The notes: generated by a model from the letters alone, not told the origin. A DNA stretch of 27,808 nucleotides from a virus (IMGVR_UViG_3300022752_004038:1-27808), one strand, 5' to 3'; counted from the first letter of the stretch, positions 16,450 through 25,383 are shown. Translations and numbers: made by a program.

Positions 16450-18297
16450 TTAAGATCGGCTAGAACTAAAGATATAATTAGTTCCACCACCAGTATTACC
16501 CATTGAAATTGTATCCACCAAAACATTAATATTAATTAATTCTTCTGGAATAGAAATAATTTGATCTAGCACTGAGGCTACATCATATGATTGAGGTTTA
16601 ATAATAAATTTCAATTCATCAATATTTGTATTTGGATCTAGACTATCAATAAACAAATTTTTAATAAGAATTAAGCCAGTTGAATAATCAATGGTACCAA
16701 TATTTTTATTAACAACTGTTTTTTGTTTACCTGAATAAGTGTACATTACCACATTACCAATTCCATCATCTTCTAGATAATGTAATTGATCACTATTTGC
16801 GGTATAAAAGCCACCTGACTTAATACTTTCTTCAGCTACGCCAGAATAATAAATTGGATTACCTAAATAAATCTGATAATTGCCATAAATACCATAAACT
16901 GGCACAACACTGGTGTGTAAGTTAATTGTTGTAATATTACTTACAATACTTTGATCACTCTTATCAATTAATGACATTAAATTTGAAATTCTAAAAATAG
17001 AATCAAATTTTTGTAAATTATTAGTGTTATAATCTTTAATTGTTGTTAAAACTTGTGCTTTAATATCATCACTAGTTTTATTGGTTGACTTTGAATTAAA
17101 ATATACTGATGAATTTACTTGAATAGTTGTATATTTTGGATCAACAATTTCAGGTGTAATTGAGATAACATTCTTGGCTTTTAGAATGTCTCTCTTAATA
17201 GCATTCTTTTCTTCAATAGTAAGAACTAAACTTTCTTTTGGCTTTATGCATAGAAATACTTTACCATAAACTACTGGCTTATTATTTTCTCCGCCCCAAA
17301 CATTAATAGAACTTACATTTGGATAATTATTTAGAATAATGCTCTTATAATCCTCGGTAGTTACACCTCTATTTTGAGTAGAATAAGCACGAGGAGCATT
17401 ATATCGAATACTTTCAATATCTTCTATTTCAGAACCGCCAGTTGATGACTTCATTGTAACAACTGAAACAGTTGAATTTGCAATTAAGTTTGATCCTTGA
17501 TATTGAAAGGATCTTGCATTATTTGCCGCGCCTTTACTTGTAACTAAATATTCTAGATGTACAATATTACCAGCTTCAATTGCTTTACCTAGTACACCAT
17601 CGCCAAATGAAATTTCGTATAACTCATTATCGATTTCATTTACAAAGTATACGGTACTATCTTTATCTAAATTGATAATAGTATCACTACGCTTAAATAT
17701 AACATACTTTGAAGACATTGAACTAGCTTGAACACTTACCTTAAGTGTTGAAAGATCGACATCTTTATTTGGAACAATATAACGTTGACCTTGTGTAACA
17801 GTATACTTAAATGTTAACGGTGTGCCTTCTTTAATTTCAATATTATTAAATACGTATCTATTATTATTTAAAACTGCTGTATACTCTTGAAGAGTATAAA
17901 ATGTATATTGAACATTATTTAAATTAACAGTAAATGGACTATACTTTGGTAATGTAACAGTAATTGGAGGAGATACTGCTTGACTCGATAAATTAACTGT
18001 AATATCAACAATTGCTGTTGAACATAGTGCAGATTTTGTAATATAACCTAATTGCTTTGATAATGATACAACGCTTGAACGCTTAACAGCTGAATCTAGA
18101 AATGATTCATTAATAGCTAAATTTGTATATAAAGCATTGTAATGAGTATTATATGCCAAAACATCAAGAAGAATAGACATGGTCGACCCTTCAAAATCAT
18201 AATCTTGAATGGTGTTTTGACCCTTAAGGAATTCTTTGAGATTAGCTTTGATTTGATCAAAGTCTAATTCTGCGACTTGTATTTTTTGATTTGCCAT
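16450..18297 (-). CDS. 6: Baseplate wedge subunit gp6
   Basis: This 615-residue protein compares with about 660 for T4 gp6, the wedge component that forms the continuous inner ring of the baseplate and is related to P2 gpJ / T6SS TssF-TssG partners. The conserved N-terminal block is clear: DFDQIKANLKEFLKGQ, then DFEGSTMSILLDVLAYNTHY, NESFLDSAVKRSSVV and KQLGY. Further inside are YEISFGDGVLGK and TQNRGVTTEDYKSIILNNYP, also typical of gp6-like wedge proteins. It starts three bases after the gp25 stop, matching the functional pairing of gp25 and gp6 in the wedge core. Confidence 0.95.
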   Translation of the reverse strand: MANQKIQVAELDFDQIKANLKEFLKGQNTIQDYDFEGSTMSILLDVLAYNTHYNALYTNLAINESFLDSAVKRSSVVSLSKQLGYITKSALCSTAIVDITVNLSSQAVSPPITVTLPKYSPFTVNLNNVQYTFYTLQEYTAVLNNNRYVFNNIEIKEGTPLTFKYTVTQGQRYIVPNKDVDLSTLKVSVQASSMSSKYVIFKRSDTIINLDKDSTVYFVNEIDNELYEISFGDGVLGKAIEAGNIVHLEYLVTSKGAANNARSFQYQGSNLIANSTVSVVTMKSSTGGSEIEDIESIRYNAPRAYSTQNRGVTTEDYKSIILNNYPNVSSINVWGGENNKPVVYGKVFLCIKPKESLVLTIEEKNAIKRDILKAKNVISITPEIVDPKYTTIQVNSSVYFNSKSTNKTSDDIKAQVLTTIKDYNTNNLQKFDSIFRISNLMSLIDKSDQSIVSNITTINLHTSVVPVYGIYGNYQIYLGNPIYYSGVAEESIKSGGFYTANSDQLHYLEDDGIGNVVMYTYSGKQKTVVNKNIGTIDYSTGLILIKNLFIDSLDPNTNIDELKFIIKPQSYDVASVLDQIISIPEELININVLVDTISMGNTGGGTNYIFSSSRS

Positions 18298-18300
18298 GTA

Positions 18301-18693
18301 TTATCTTGTTCTTTTTAGAACAACATCTAGAGTTATTGGGCGGACAGTGTTAACAATTGAAAATTCAATTCGGACATATACATCATTTGTATCATAATTA
18401 TTTCTTACCATTACATCAATTAATCTAACACGCGGTTCAAAGTTTTGAATTGTATCTGTTATTGCCCGTTTCATTAGTGCAGTAAACATCGGGCCAGCTG
18501 GTTCAAATAATAAACCCCGAATATTTGAACCAATTTCTGAATGAAATGGGCGCTCATAATATGAGGTCATTATTAAATTTCTAACAGCTTGCTTTATTGC
18601 TTCTTCATCATATTTAAGCGTAAGATCTCCCGAAACTGGATGCTTCGAAAAATTATTGTTTAAATCTGAAAAGTTACGAGCAGTTTTTGTCAT
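18301..18693 (-). CDS. 25: Baseplate wedge subunit gp25 (TssE-like)
   Basis: This 130-residue protein is almost the length of T4 gp25 (132). The conserved elements are RNLIMTSYYERPFHSEIG, then GLLFEP near 60-65 and the EPR motif at residues 86-88 (NFEPRVRL), which is shared with T6SS TssE and is needed for contact with the sheath/wedge core. gp25 binds gp6 and gp53 and helps nucleate the contractile sheath. No clear Shine-Dalgarno sequence precedes the ATG; the 12 bases between it and the PAAR stop are AT-only except at the edges and include a TATAAATA. Translation may depend on coupling with the upstream PAAR gene. Confidence 0.95.
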   Translation of the reverse strand: MTKTARNFSDLNNNFSKHPVSGDLTLKYDEEAIKQAVRNLIMTSYYERPFHSEIGSNIRGLLFEPAGPMFTALMKRAITDTIQNFEPRVRLIDVMVRNNYDTNDVYVRIEFSIVNTVRPITLDVVLKRTR

Positions 18694-18697
18694 TTTA

Positions 18698-18705
18698 TAT
18701 TTATA
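18698..18705 (-). promoter_or_regulatory. TATAAATA octamer directly before gp25 (doubtful late promoter)
   Basis: An exact late-promoter octamer lies only four bases upstream of the gp25 ATG. A transcript from it would begin at or just inside the start codon and be leaderless, so it may be a chance match in an AT-rich junction or give an unusual leaderless message. Confidence 0.3.
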
Positions 18706-18987
18706 TTAGTTTACAAAAACGTTTGGAGAACCTTCGGCGCAATGATCACCACAGCTTAATTCATCGCCAATTCTTGCTGCAGCAAGACCATTAATAAACA
18801 CATTTGGAGACCCCTGAGCAGTAATTGAATCATGTGATCTTGGACCACATCTATGTTTTGGCCAATAATCACTTACTCGATGAGCTGCTATGCCATTAAT
18901 AAACACATTTGGAGATCCTTGAACATTTGGTCTTGGATTAAAACAATGTCCAGCCGACTTATCACCTAATCTAACTGATGCAGGCAT
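18706..18987 (-). CDS. 5.4: PAAR-repeat tail-spike tip protein (gp5.4-like)
   Basis: This 93-residue protein compares with 97 for T4 gp5.4. It shows the PAAR layout: MPASVRLGDKSAGHC, then three copies of GSPNVF(I/V)N near residues 24, 59 and 86, and His/Cys pairs (GHCF, HRCG, CGDHC) suited to holding a metal ion at the tip. PAAR proteins form a sharp cone capping the gp5 needle and pierce the outer membrane. It lies downstream of gp5 in the same operon, separated by the 182-aa gene, and its ATG overlaps that gene's stop by one base. The identification is strong from motif and context. Confidence 0.93.
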   Translation of the reverse strand: MPASVRLGDKSAGHCFNPRPNVQGSPNVFINGIAAHRVSDYWPKHRCGPRSHDSITAQGSPNVFINGLAAARIGDELSCGDHCAEGSPNVFVN

Positions 18988-19535
18988 TATAATAACTCCG
19001 GATAACTAGTAATGGCATCTTTATATGTTGATGCTTTTGTAATGATCTCAATAAGCTTTTGGTTTGAATAACTATCATTATATGTAATTGTTAATGGCCA
19101 TTGTTCGGTTATAGTAAATAAACCAAGACCTGCAGCAGGAATAGTTGATGATATGTTTATCTTTGCAGTAACATTAAACTTTAAAATTAAAGATGTTTTA
19201 GTTGGAGGTTTATATTGATATAATCCAACAAAATCTGATGGTATATCATCAAGACTATTTGTTACAGTAAATGATTTATTATAATTGGCATCTTGATTAG
19301 CAAATTTTAATACTCGATCAAACATATTTCCAAATTTGCTTGAAAATGTAAATGAATTATTATTCCAACTAATATTTAAATCCTTTGGTGCATTATCACA
19401 TACAACATTAATTATTTGAACTGAAGAGCTTGTTCCTGCTGCATATAATGCTAAGTCGGCACTACATGTAACTGTTTGTCCAGTTGTGCCTTCAAATTCA
19501 GTTAATGTCAAATTAGTAGGAGTAAAGATTATCAT
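18987..19535 (-). CDS. Hub-adjacent structural protein of unknown function (182 aa)
   Basis: This 182-residue protein was not recognised. It is rich in Thr, Ser, Asn and Ile with alternating hydrophobic residues (PTNLTLTEFEGTTGQTVTCS; TSLILKFNVTAKINISSTIP), suggesting a beta-sandwich or immunoglobulin-like fold. No signal peptide, membrane segment or catalytic motif is seen. It overlaps the gp5 stop by four bases (ATGA) and the PAAR start by one base, so it is made together with the needle and its tip. It could be a hub accessory, a needle clamp or a gp5-PAAR adaptor; none of these can be shown from sequence. Confidence 0.7.
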   Translation of the reverse strand: MIIFTPTNLTLTEFEGTTGQTVTCSADLALYAAGTSSSVQIINVVCDNAPKDLNISWNNNSFTFSSKFGNMFDRVLKFANQDANYNKSFTVTNSLDDIPSDFVGLYQYKPPTKTSLILKFNVTAKINISSTIPAAGLGLFTITEQWPLTITYNDSYSNQKLIEIITKASTYKDAITSYPELL

Positions 19536-22231
19536 AATAAGTAAAATCCTGTTTTATTATCTTTTTTATATGTTTGATCATTTAACATAGTAAATGCCAT
19601 TTTACGATTTATACCGCCTGGTCCAGTGGTATCACCTGCCTTTAAGCCACGATATCCAATATGCATCCAACATTGATTACCTGATCTATATTCAAGAATA
19701 ATTTGGTCATATGGAAGAATCTTTTCGAGTTGTTGAATAAACTCAAAATGCCGTTGATTTCTAGTATCATCTTTTGGTAATAATGAAAGATCTATTGCTC
19801 TACCATATGGGTGATCAGAAGTTGAACTACCAACACCATTTGATAATTGTCTATAACCTGAATTAATTGTCCATTGCTTGCCATAACCTTTAATACCGCC
19901 CGGAAGAATTGATAATGCAGGTTCAAGAATATTTTGACATAATTGTGAAAGGTTACAAATAATTTGTTGCTTAGTTAAACCACATTGATTAACTAATTTA
20001 TGATTACCAGCATGGTCATATAGCATGCCTAGATTAAAATTATCTGACAGTTTAAAGCTATCATTAAAGTCTTCGGTATTATAGATAACAGTACATGATG
20101 CAACAGTATTTGTTTTTGCTCCACCGCTTGTTTCTGTTACTTGATCTTGAGCAGGAACATTTTCTGGTGTTTGCTTACCATATTTCTTTTCAATAGCTTC
20201 CTTTGCAGCAATACCTTGAGGTGTTTTCCAATCTTCTTCCGATTCAAATGTAAATACTTCTTCACCTTCTGTTGATGGTGGAATTGTATATGGAACCGTT
20301 TTATTTAATGGAGTACCATTTGCTGGAATTGGAACATTAATTGTTGACGGGCTTTTTGCTTTACCACTATTCATAAAGATCATCGATGCATCCGCCGCAA
20401 AATTACCCGCAGCTCGAATATTAGTTGATCCAGTTGAAAATTGATTTAAATCCTTACTAGTAATAATATTACCAGAACCTAAACTTTGGAATGTCATATT
20501 ACCTTTTGATAAGACATTAAGCTTACCACCAATACCAACATTCATATTACCAGCAACGCCTAAATTATAATTACCACCAACTTGCATTTCAGCATCACCA
20601 GTAACTTCAATATTTGCATTTGATTGGCAAAGAATGTTAATATTACCATCAACTGATAAGTTACATTCACCTGTTATGTAAATACAACCATTGCGATCAA
20701 CAATTGTATACTTGTCACCAACAACATGATGAACTTCTGTACCATTTGCATCGATTTCAGTAAATGTACCTTTTCTATGAAAGGTGTTTATTCTTTCCAT
20801 ACCGGGCGTGTCGTCAAATTCCTGAACGTGACCTGATTCAGTTTCAATGACATGATTATATGGATACTTAGCGGCATATGGAGATGTTGGCTCATCATAT
20901 GTCTCTTTACTAAGTGCCTTCTTAATGCCAAGTACTCGGTTTGCTTCTTTAATTGGAACAATTGTTCCCTTCTTAATACCACGTGCTAAACGATTAACAT
21001 CTGGTTCATGCACAAAACTCTTCAATGGGTACTTATTATTTGGATCACGGAAGCCTAATTCACCAATATCATATTGACCAACATTAGCACCAGTACTATT
21101 TGGATTAATATTAGTACCTGCGGTTTTTTCTTCAGTTTGTGACGCTTCTACCTGTGCACCATAAAAATATTCATAATACCGAGTTCTAACAATTGCACCA
21201 TTACCGGTATCATTACCATTTGCCTTCTTTGCGGCAAAAAACCAATCTGGGTTTGCTGATGCATTAACTGACTTTGATGTTTTGTCTTTAATCATTACAC
21301 ATGTAACATAAGCACTTTTATCAAGATCAGTCTGAAGGATTCCAGGATTATTTAAAATATCTACGCCTGATAGTTTAGCGTATTTTGTATAATTAGCACG
21401 ACCAGTAATTTGATTAAAGCCACGACCGAAAAATTTGCCACCATCACCAGTTTGTGTATTACCGAGTTGTCGACCATTATTTTCTGGTGCATAAACAAAG
21501 GCAAAGAAATCTTGTCTTGAGCCTTTCCAACGAGCATACTTATCAGCTAATTCTGGTTTACCAGAAAATGTTGATTTAAATGTTGATTGAAGTCCAGATG
21601 AAGAATATGAATAACCTTCTTCTTGAGGAATCCAACCACATTCACCACCTGCAATTGCCAATACAGAACATTTTTGTTCACGTGTTGTTAAACCAGCTTT
21701 ATCACATGCTGCAAGTAATGCTTTAATGCCTGCCGATGCTTTTGACCTATCACCTTTCCAATCTGGTGGTGGTACTGTTGGAATATCAGTAGATGGTGTA
21801 GCAGTTGATGCCGGTGCAGTGGTCCCGGCATTTGGATCAGATGTTACAACTGCTTGATTATCTTGGTTTGCTACTACTTGTTGTGATAAAATTGGTGTTT
21901 TACCAGAATCATCTTTTAATATAATGCCATCGGCTTCTGAATTATCTTGTGGAATGCCAGGAATTGTACCAACCATAATTGGTAATTGACAATCCTCATC
22001 ACGGAACATTACAATTACCCAAGTACCCTCAACTGGACCAGTTGGAGCATGACCAATACCTGACATCGAAGCAGAAGTAATTGGTAACATTGGATGAGCC
22101 CAAGGCAAATCCTCGGTTTTGATCTTATTTTTATCAATAGTATGTAGGCCAACAACTCTAACTTGGCATCGACCTAGTTTAAGTGGGTCATTACGATTTT
22201 CGACACAACCAATATAAAAATTATTATTCAT
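19532..22231 (-). CDS. 5: Baseplate hub / tail lysozyme gp5 with GH19-like and M15-like domains
   Basis: This 899-residue protein compares with 575 for T4 gp5. Residues 1-95 form the gp5 OB fold (FYIGCVENRNDPLKLGRCQV; GTWVIVMFRDEDCQLPIMVG). A Thr/Pro/Ala linker (about 120-157) leads to a GH19 chitinase/lysozyme-like domain (about 160-357) with candidate catalytic E197 in AGGECGW and the motif GRGFNQITGRANYTKYAK at 269-286. Residues 460-620 hold the gp5 C-terminal block and beta-helix needle (repeated V-x-G-x-N/G elements). Residues 770-860 form an M15-type peptidase, with SGYR at 791-794, SDHPYGRAID at 805-814 and WMHIGY at 855-860; likely zinc ligands are H807, D814 and H857, and E847 is the likely base. 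Both enzymes would cut peptidoglycan during entry. The gene overlaps gp27 and the 182-aa gene by four bases each. Confidence 0.93.
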   Translation of the reverse strand: MNNNFYIGCVENRNDPLKLGRCQVRVVGLHTIDKNKIKTEDLPWAHPMLPITSASMSGIGHAPTGPVEGTWVIVMFRDEDCQLPIMVGTIPGIPQDNSEADGIILKDDSGKTPILSQQVVANQDNQAVVTSDPNAGTTAPASTATPSTDIPTVPPPDWKGDRSKASAGIKALLAACDKAGLTTREQKCSVLAIAGGECGWIPQEEGYSYSSSGLQSTFKSTFSGKPELADKYARWKGSRQDFFAFVYAPENNGRQLGNTQTGDGGKFFGRGFNQITGRANYTKYAKLSGVDILNNPGILQTDLDKSAYVTCVMIKDKTSKSVNASANPDWFFAAKKANGNDTGNGAIVRTRYYEYFYGAQVEASQTEEKTAGTNINPNSTGANVGQYDIGELGFRDPNNKYPLKSFVHEPDVNRLARGIKKGTIVPIKEANRVLGIKKALSKETYDEPTSPYAAKYPYNHVIETESGHVQEFDDTPGMERINTFHRKGTFTEIDANGTEVHHVVGDKYTIVDRNGCIYITGECNLSVDGNINILCQSNANIEVTGDAEMQVGGNYNLGVAGNMNVGIGGKLNVLSKGNMTFQSLGSGNIITSKDLNQFSTGSTNIRAAGNFAADASMIFMNSGKAKSPSTINVPIPANGTPLNKTVPYTIPPSTEGEEVFTFESEEDWKTPQGIAAKEAIEKKYGKQTPENVPAQDQVTETSGGAKTNTVASCTVIYNTEDFNDSFKLSDNFNLGMLYDHAGNHKLVNQCGLTKQQIICNLSQLCQNILEPALSILPGGIKGYGKQWTINSGYRQLSNGVGSSTSDHPYGRAIDLSLLPKDDTRNQRHFEFIQQLEKILPYDQIILEYRSGNQCWMHIGYRGLKAGDTTGPGGINRKMAFTMLNDQTYKKDNKTGFYLL

Positions 22232-23511
22232 GATCTATTATTGAAATCCACGATATATGAGTCTTTAATTAATTCCATTGAACATTCATGTTTATCTCTA
22301 TTAATATAATGATTAATAGCAGATACAATATATCTTCCGGAAAAGATATTATCTTTTGCATCTTCATTCTTTTGAATAGGTTGCATTTTATTTAAATCCA
22401 ATTCAACAATCATACCAACTGTATAATCAGTTCTTCCCATTACAGTGACTTGAATCTTTGTAGTCTCGGCTTGCATTAATCTAGAAATTCTTTTTTGAAT
22501 AATTGATGCGTTTGTTACATCAGTATATCCATTATGTGATGCATATGCCTTTGGATAATTAATTACCAATGCGTTTGGATTTGAAATGTTTTTCTTTGAT
22601 ACCGCGGCATATCTATTTAAATGATAGTTATTATCAAAGTCCTTAAGCATATCATAATTTTTAACCAGATATCTTTTTGTTGTTGTATCAAATGTAATTA
22701 GCTTTGATCCATACATACCAGATCGCGTTCTATCCATATAATCAAATACATTTGGAACATCAATATCTAATAATCTTGAATAGTCTTTATTTAGATCAAT
22801 AATAGAACCACCGTCTGATCGATAATCACGTGAATAATTATCATAAACAAATTTTATATAAGATGGTTGCTTATATAATGTATCAAGTGAAGCAAAATTT
22901 AAACCACGACGATTTTCAAAGAAAATATAATTTGTTGCATTATCAAGAGTGATCGCGGTGTCGGCAATATAATTTAATGTTTTTACGGGTGACCAATAAT
23001 TTGAAATGAATTTTGTAGTATTTGAAGTTGTTTCAATATTAACTTTCTTTTCTGTTTCAAGACCATCTATTTTATTTGTTAAAATTTCTTTTGCAATATC
23101 AGATACTTTACCTTGATATGATTTACTTACATTTTTATTTAAATCAACAATTGCTTCTTTTGATATAAAATGAATTTGATATATTTGTGTACGAAGATTT
23201 AATATTTGACGATTTGATACTTTGTAAATATAAAATTGCCCTTCAATATGATCTTCATTACCAAATGATGGAGTAAAAACCGATAAATTAATATATTCTT
23301 CGCCAATAAAAGGTAATACATTAATAAAATCAAATGATTCATTAATATTAATAACACCAGTAATGAATGGCGAAAAAAGATCTTCATAGATCTCAATTGC
23401 CATTACTTGGTTTTTAATATTATGTACTAGACCAGTTGAAGTAACTACACTAATATATTCAATATTAACATCACCCGCAAATCTAATACTATTTGAATCA
23501 GTTGGATTCAT
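22228..23511 (-). CDS. 27: Baseplate hub protein gp27-like
   Basis: This 427-residue protein is slightly longer than T4 gp27 (391). It opens with a beta-barrel-type N-terminus (MNPTDSNSIRFAGDVNIEYI; QVMAIEIYEDLFSPFITGVI). It contains the hub-type 'WSPVKTLNYIADTA' helix near 172-185 and ends in a 'D-Y-T-V-G-M-I-V-E-L-D-L' strand and SGRYIVSAINHYINRDKHEC, typical of gp27 and VgrG-like hub rings. gp27 forms the trimeric ring that adapts gp5 to the tail tube. It sits directly between gp53 and gp5 with four-base overlaps on both sides, and the gp5 partner follows at once, which supports the call. Confidence 0.88.
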   Translation of the reverse strand: MNPTDSNSIRFAGDVNIEYISVVTSTGLVHNIKNQVMAIEIYEDLFSPFITGVININESFDFINVLPFIGEEYINLSVFTPSFGNEDHIEGQFYIYKVSNRQILNLRTQIYQIHFISKEAIVDLNKNVSKSYQGKVSDIAKEILTNKIDGLETEKKVNIETTSNTTKFISNYWSPVKTLNYIADTAITLDNATNYIFFENRRGLNFASLDTLYKQPSYIKFVYDNYSRDYRSDGGSIIDLNKDYSRLLDIDVPNVFDYMDRTRSGMYGSKLITFDTTTKRYLVKNYDMLKDFDNNYHLNRYAAVSKKNISNPNALVINYPKAYASHNGYTDVTNASIIQKRISRLMQAETTKIQVTVMGRTDYTVGMIVELDLNKMQPIQKNEDAKDNIFSGRYIVSAINHYINRDKHECSMELIKDSYIVDFNNRS

Positions 23512-23996
23512 AGATTACTTAAATTAGTTAATATTAAATTTATAACATCTTTTGATACAATCTTTATTCTTCGCTTTGATTCATTTATTCTTGTTTCATA
23601 ATCATAATTAGATACCGATACTGCACCAGGATAAGATGAATCAACAACTAAACCTTTATCATTCTCATAATGATGAATTGCATATGCTTGATCACCATAT
23701 TTGTCAGTAATAAATTTTTCAAGCTTATGTATATCTAATGGAAAATCTGTCAAATAATCATATTTGTCATTTGCTAACATAATAATCCAATGATATTCTG
23801 GATTACCATAGATTTTTTCGGCAATAATCTCAGGTGTTTCACCATCTTTAATATCATATAAGTCATATGTTAAAATATTAGATAAAACTTCTTTTCTAAA
23901 TCTAACATTTTTAGTGATATCAGTAACAACCTTTAATTCTTTTTCACCATTAATAGTATAGTCATAATATATTTTTTGAAAGTTTTTAAAGTACAT
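23508..23996 (-). CDS. 53: Baseplate wedge subunit gp53
   Basis: This 162-residue protein compares with 196 for T4 gp53. The central segment (about residues 50-87) has the conserved gp53 LysM-like block: DGETPEIIAEKIYGNPEYHW followed by IIMLANDKYDYLTDFPL. The C-terminal half carries YENDKGLVVDSS and an ETRINESKRRIKIVS stretch, the 'N-E-x-K-R-x-I' ending usual for the family. gp53 links neighbouring wedges to each other and to the hub. Its ATG overlaps the gp48 stop by one base (TGATG). In T4, gene 53 is next to gene 4; here gp48 and the endonuclease locus lie between them. Confidence 0.93.
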   Translation of the reverse strand: MYFKNFQKIYYDYTINGEKELKVVTDITKNVRFRKEVLSNILTYDLYDIKDGETPEIIAEKIYGNPEYHWIIMLANDKYDYLTDFPLDIHKLEKFITDKYGDQAYAIHHYENDKGLVVDSSYPGAVSVSNYDYETRINESKRRIKIVSKDVINLILTNLSNL

Positions 23997-25204
23997 CAGA
24001 AGCCCTCTTGGATCCGCTCCTTCGTAAGCTGTGAAAGCTCCTTGAAGGTAAGAGTCATATTAATTTGTGTTGGTGCACCTTCTTCAAATGAAGTAAATTG
24101 TCCTTGTGGTGCATAATTAACTACCATTTCTGTTAATACGCAAGATGTATGGCGTGGTAAATTTAAGTTTTCGTCAACACCATTATAATGGACAATATCA
24201 AACTCAGAAGGATATAGATACAAGAAGTTATCTTTGTCTTTAAATTCTGGGTGCATATGCAATTTAAACAAATAAATGATATTCTGCACATTTTGTAATT
24301 CTTGTTTAGATTTAGGAAAGAATTGATAATCAAATGTAAATGATCTAAAATCAACGCCTTTAAAGATTTGTTCTTTCTTTGGATTAACTGCTAAACCAGT
24401 TATAGTAGAAATAGCATCTTTTCCAGGTGCAGAACTTAAAGCAGCAGTGGCAAGTAAAGGTGCAGCTTCTTTTGCTATTGTACTACCTGCACGCACAGTA
24501 GAATCTTTGGCATCACCAATGGTATTTACTGTTTTATATTCTGATGCCGCTTTTGTTAATGTATCAATGCCCTTTAGCGCCATTTGAAACATATTTGTAT
24601 CTTCAGATTCCCATGATGCACTATAACGTGTTGATATTTGATTAGGTGTATGCATTGCAATTGCAGCGCGAAGACGTTTCATTTGTCGTGTAAATGTACC
24701 AGCAGTTTCAGCAATTGCGCCAACACCAATAGCAGTAACACCTCCAGCTAAAGCAGCTCCTTTTGCTGCACCTAAATCACCTGATAAAATCTTCCCGGCT
24801 GCTCCACCCGCTAATGCAGAAATTCCGGAAGAAGCTGCTATAGCTTGTTTTTCGGAAATACCCTTTCCTGCAAGAGTATTAATATCAGATGGATTATAAT
24901 TAGGAATAGTTAAATCACCACCTTTATCATTAGTTAAAAGCTTTGAACTAGCATTAACGTTGATATAGAATATGACATAATTATTTCCATATTCAGTATT
25001 ACCTGTTCTATTATGCTTAGGAAAACCATTAGCACTTAATAGATCATCGGGATACATTAAATTATCAACACGATAATCACCATTCTCCGAGAACGTAGTT
25101 CTGGAGGTTTTAGTGTTTTCTATATCCTGAATCTTATCATTGATATTTAAATCAGCTTTCTGATAAGATTGATCATAATATGATGCAATTGGATTAAATG
25201 CCAT
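23996..25204 (-). CDS. 48: Baseplate tail-tube cap gp48-like
   Basis: This is a 402-residue protein (T4 gp48, 364). Residues 65-90 (GNTEYGNNYVIFYINVNAS) and the C-terminal third are of the tube-cap type: VNPKKEQIFKGVDFRSFTFD, FKLHMHPE, LYPSEFDIVHYNG, LPRHTSCVLTEMVVNY and INMTLTFKELSQLTKE. Between residues about 115 and 170 is a Gly/Ala-rich segment (ISALAGGAAGKILSG...) resembling a glycine zipper, probably disordered or packed inside the tube rather than membrane-inserted. It opens the leftward operon; a late promoter lies 34 bases upstream and a GGAA site precedes the ATG. gp54 is the alternative within the same tube-initiator group. Confidence 0.88.
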   Translation of the reverse strand: MAFNPIASYYDQSYQKADLNINDKIQDIENTKTSRTTFSENGDYRVDNLMYPDDLLSANGFPKHNRTGNTEYGNNYVIFYINVNASSKLLTNDKGGDLTIPNYNPSDINTLAGKGISEKQAIAASSGISALAGGAAGKILSGDLGAAKGAALAGGVTAIGVGAIAETAGTFTRQMKRLRAAIAMHTPNQISTRYSASWESEDTNMFQMALKGIDTLTKAASEYKTVNTIGDAKDSTVRAGSTIAKEAAPLLATAALSSAPGKDAISTITGLAVNPKKEQIFKGVDFRSFTFDYQFFPKSKQELQNVQNIIYLFKLHMHPEFKDKDNFLYLYPSEFDIVHYNGVDENLNLPRHTSCVLTEMVVNYAPQGQFTSFEEGAPTQINMTLTFKELSQLTKERIQEGF

Positions 25205-25237
25205 TTTTATTCCATTAAATACCTATTTTGTAATATA

Positions 25238-25245
25238 TATTTATA
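25238..25245 (-). promoter_or_regulatory. T4-type late promoter (TATAAATA) of the baseplate operon
   Basis: An exact TATAAATA on the minus strand lies 34 bases upstream of the gp48 ATG in the 59-base gap before the gp4 remnant. It is the only exact late motif ahead of the nine-gene hub/wedge operon, apart from the doubtful one at gp25. The remnant's own ATG, on the other strand, begins 18 bases beyond it. Confidence 0.78.
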
Positions 25246-25263
25246 TCCTATACGTTAATCCCT

Positions 25264-25383
25264 ATGAATTACTACAAAGGCAAATTTAACCCAAAGCATC
25301 CTAATAAGTATGAGGGTGATCCTACACAAGTGTATTATAGAAGTTCATGGGAACTTAAAGCCATGAATTGGTTTGATAATAAC
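25264..25383 (+). pseudogene. 4: 5'-terminal remnant of a divergent gp4 (head completion) gene
   Basis: The first 40 codons of a plus-strand frame encode MNYYKGKFNPKHPNKYEGDP, then TQVYYRSSWELKAMNWFDNN. This aligns with residues 1-39 of the intact gp4 at 26224 at about 25 of 39 positions, with an indel near the start and many silent differences. Similarity stops after GATAATAAC (end 25383), about 10 bases before the endonuclease stop codon at 25393. The frame continues for another 78 codons only as antisense of the endonuclease gene. The remnant keeps the WELK glutamate but lacks the PD and EVK parts of the nuclease fold, so it cannot work as gp4. It looks like donor-derived sequence left by endonuclease invasion. 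Confidence 0.85.

Noticed and set aside
24700-24860. Membrane segment in the gp48-like protein
   Set aside because: The Gly/Ala-rich stretch is interrupted by Lys and Asp and lies in the middle of a tube-cap protein, so a membrane role is unlikely.
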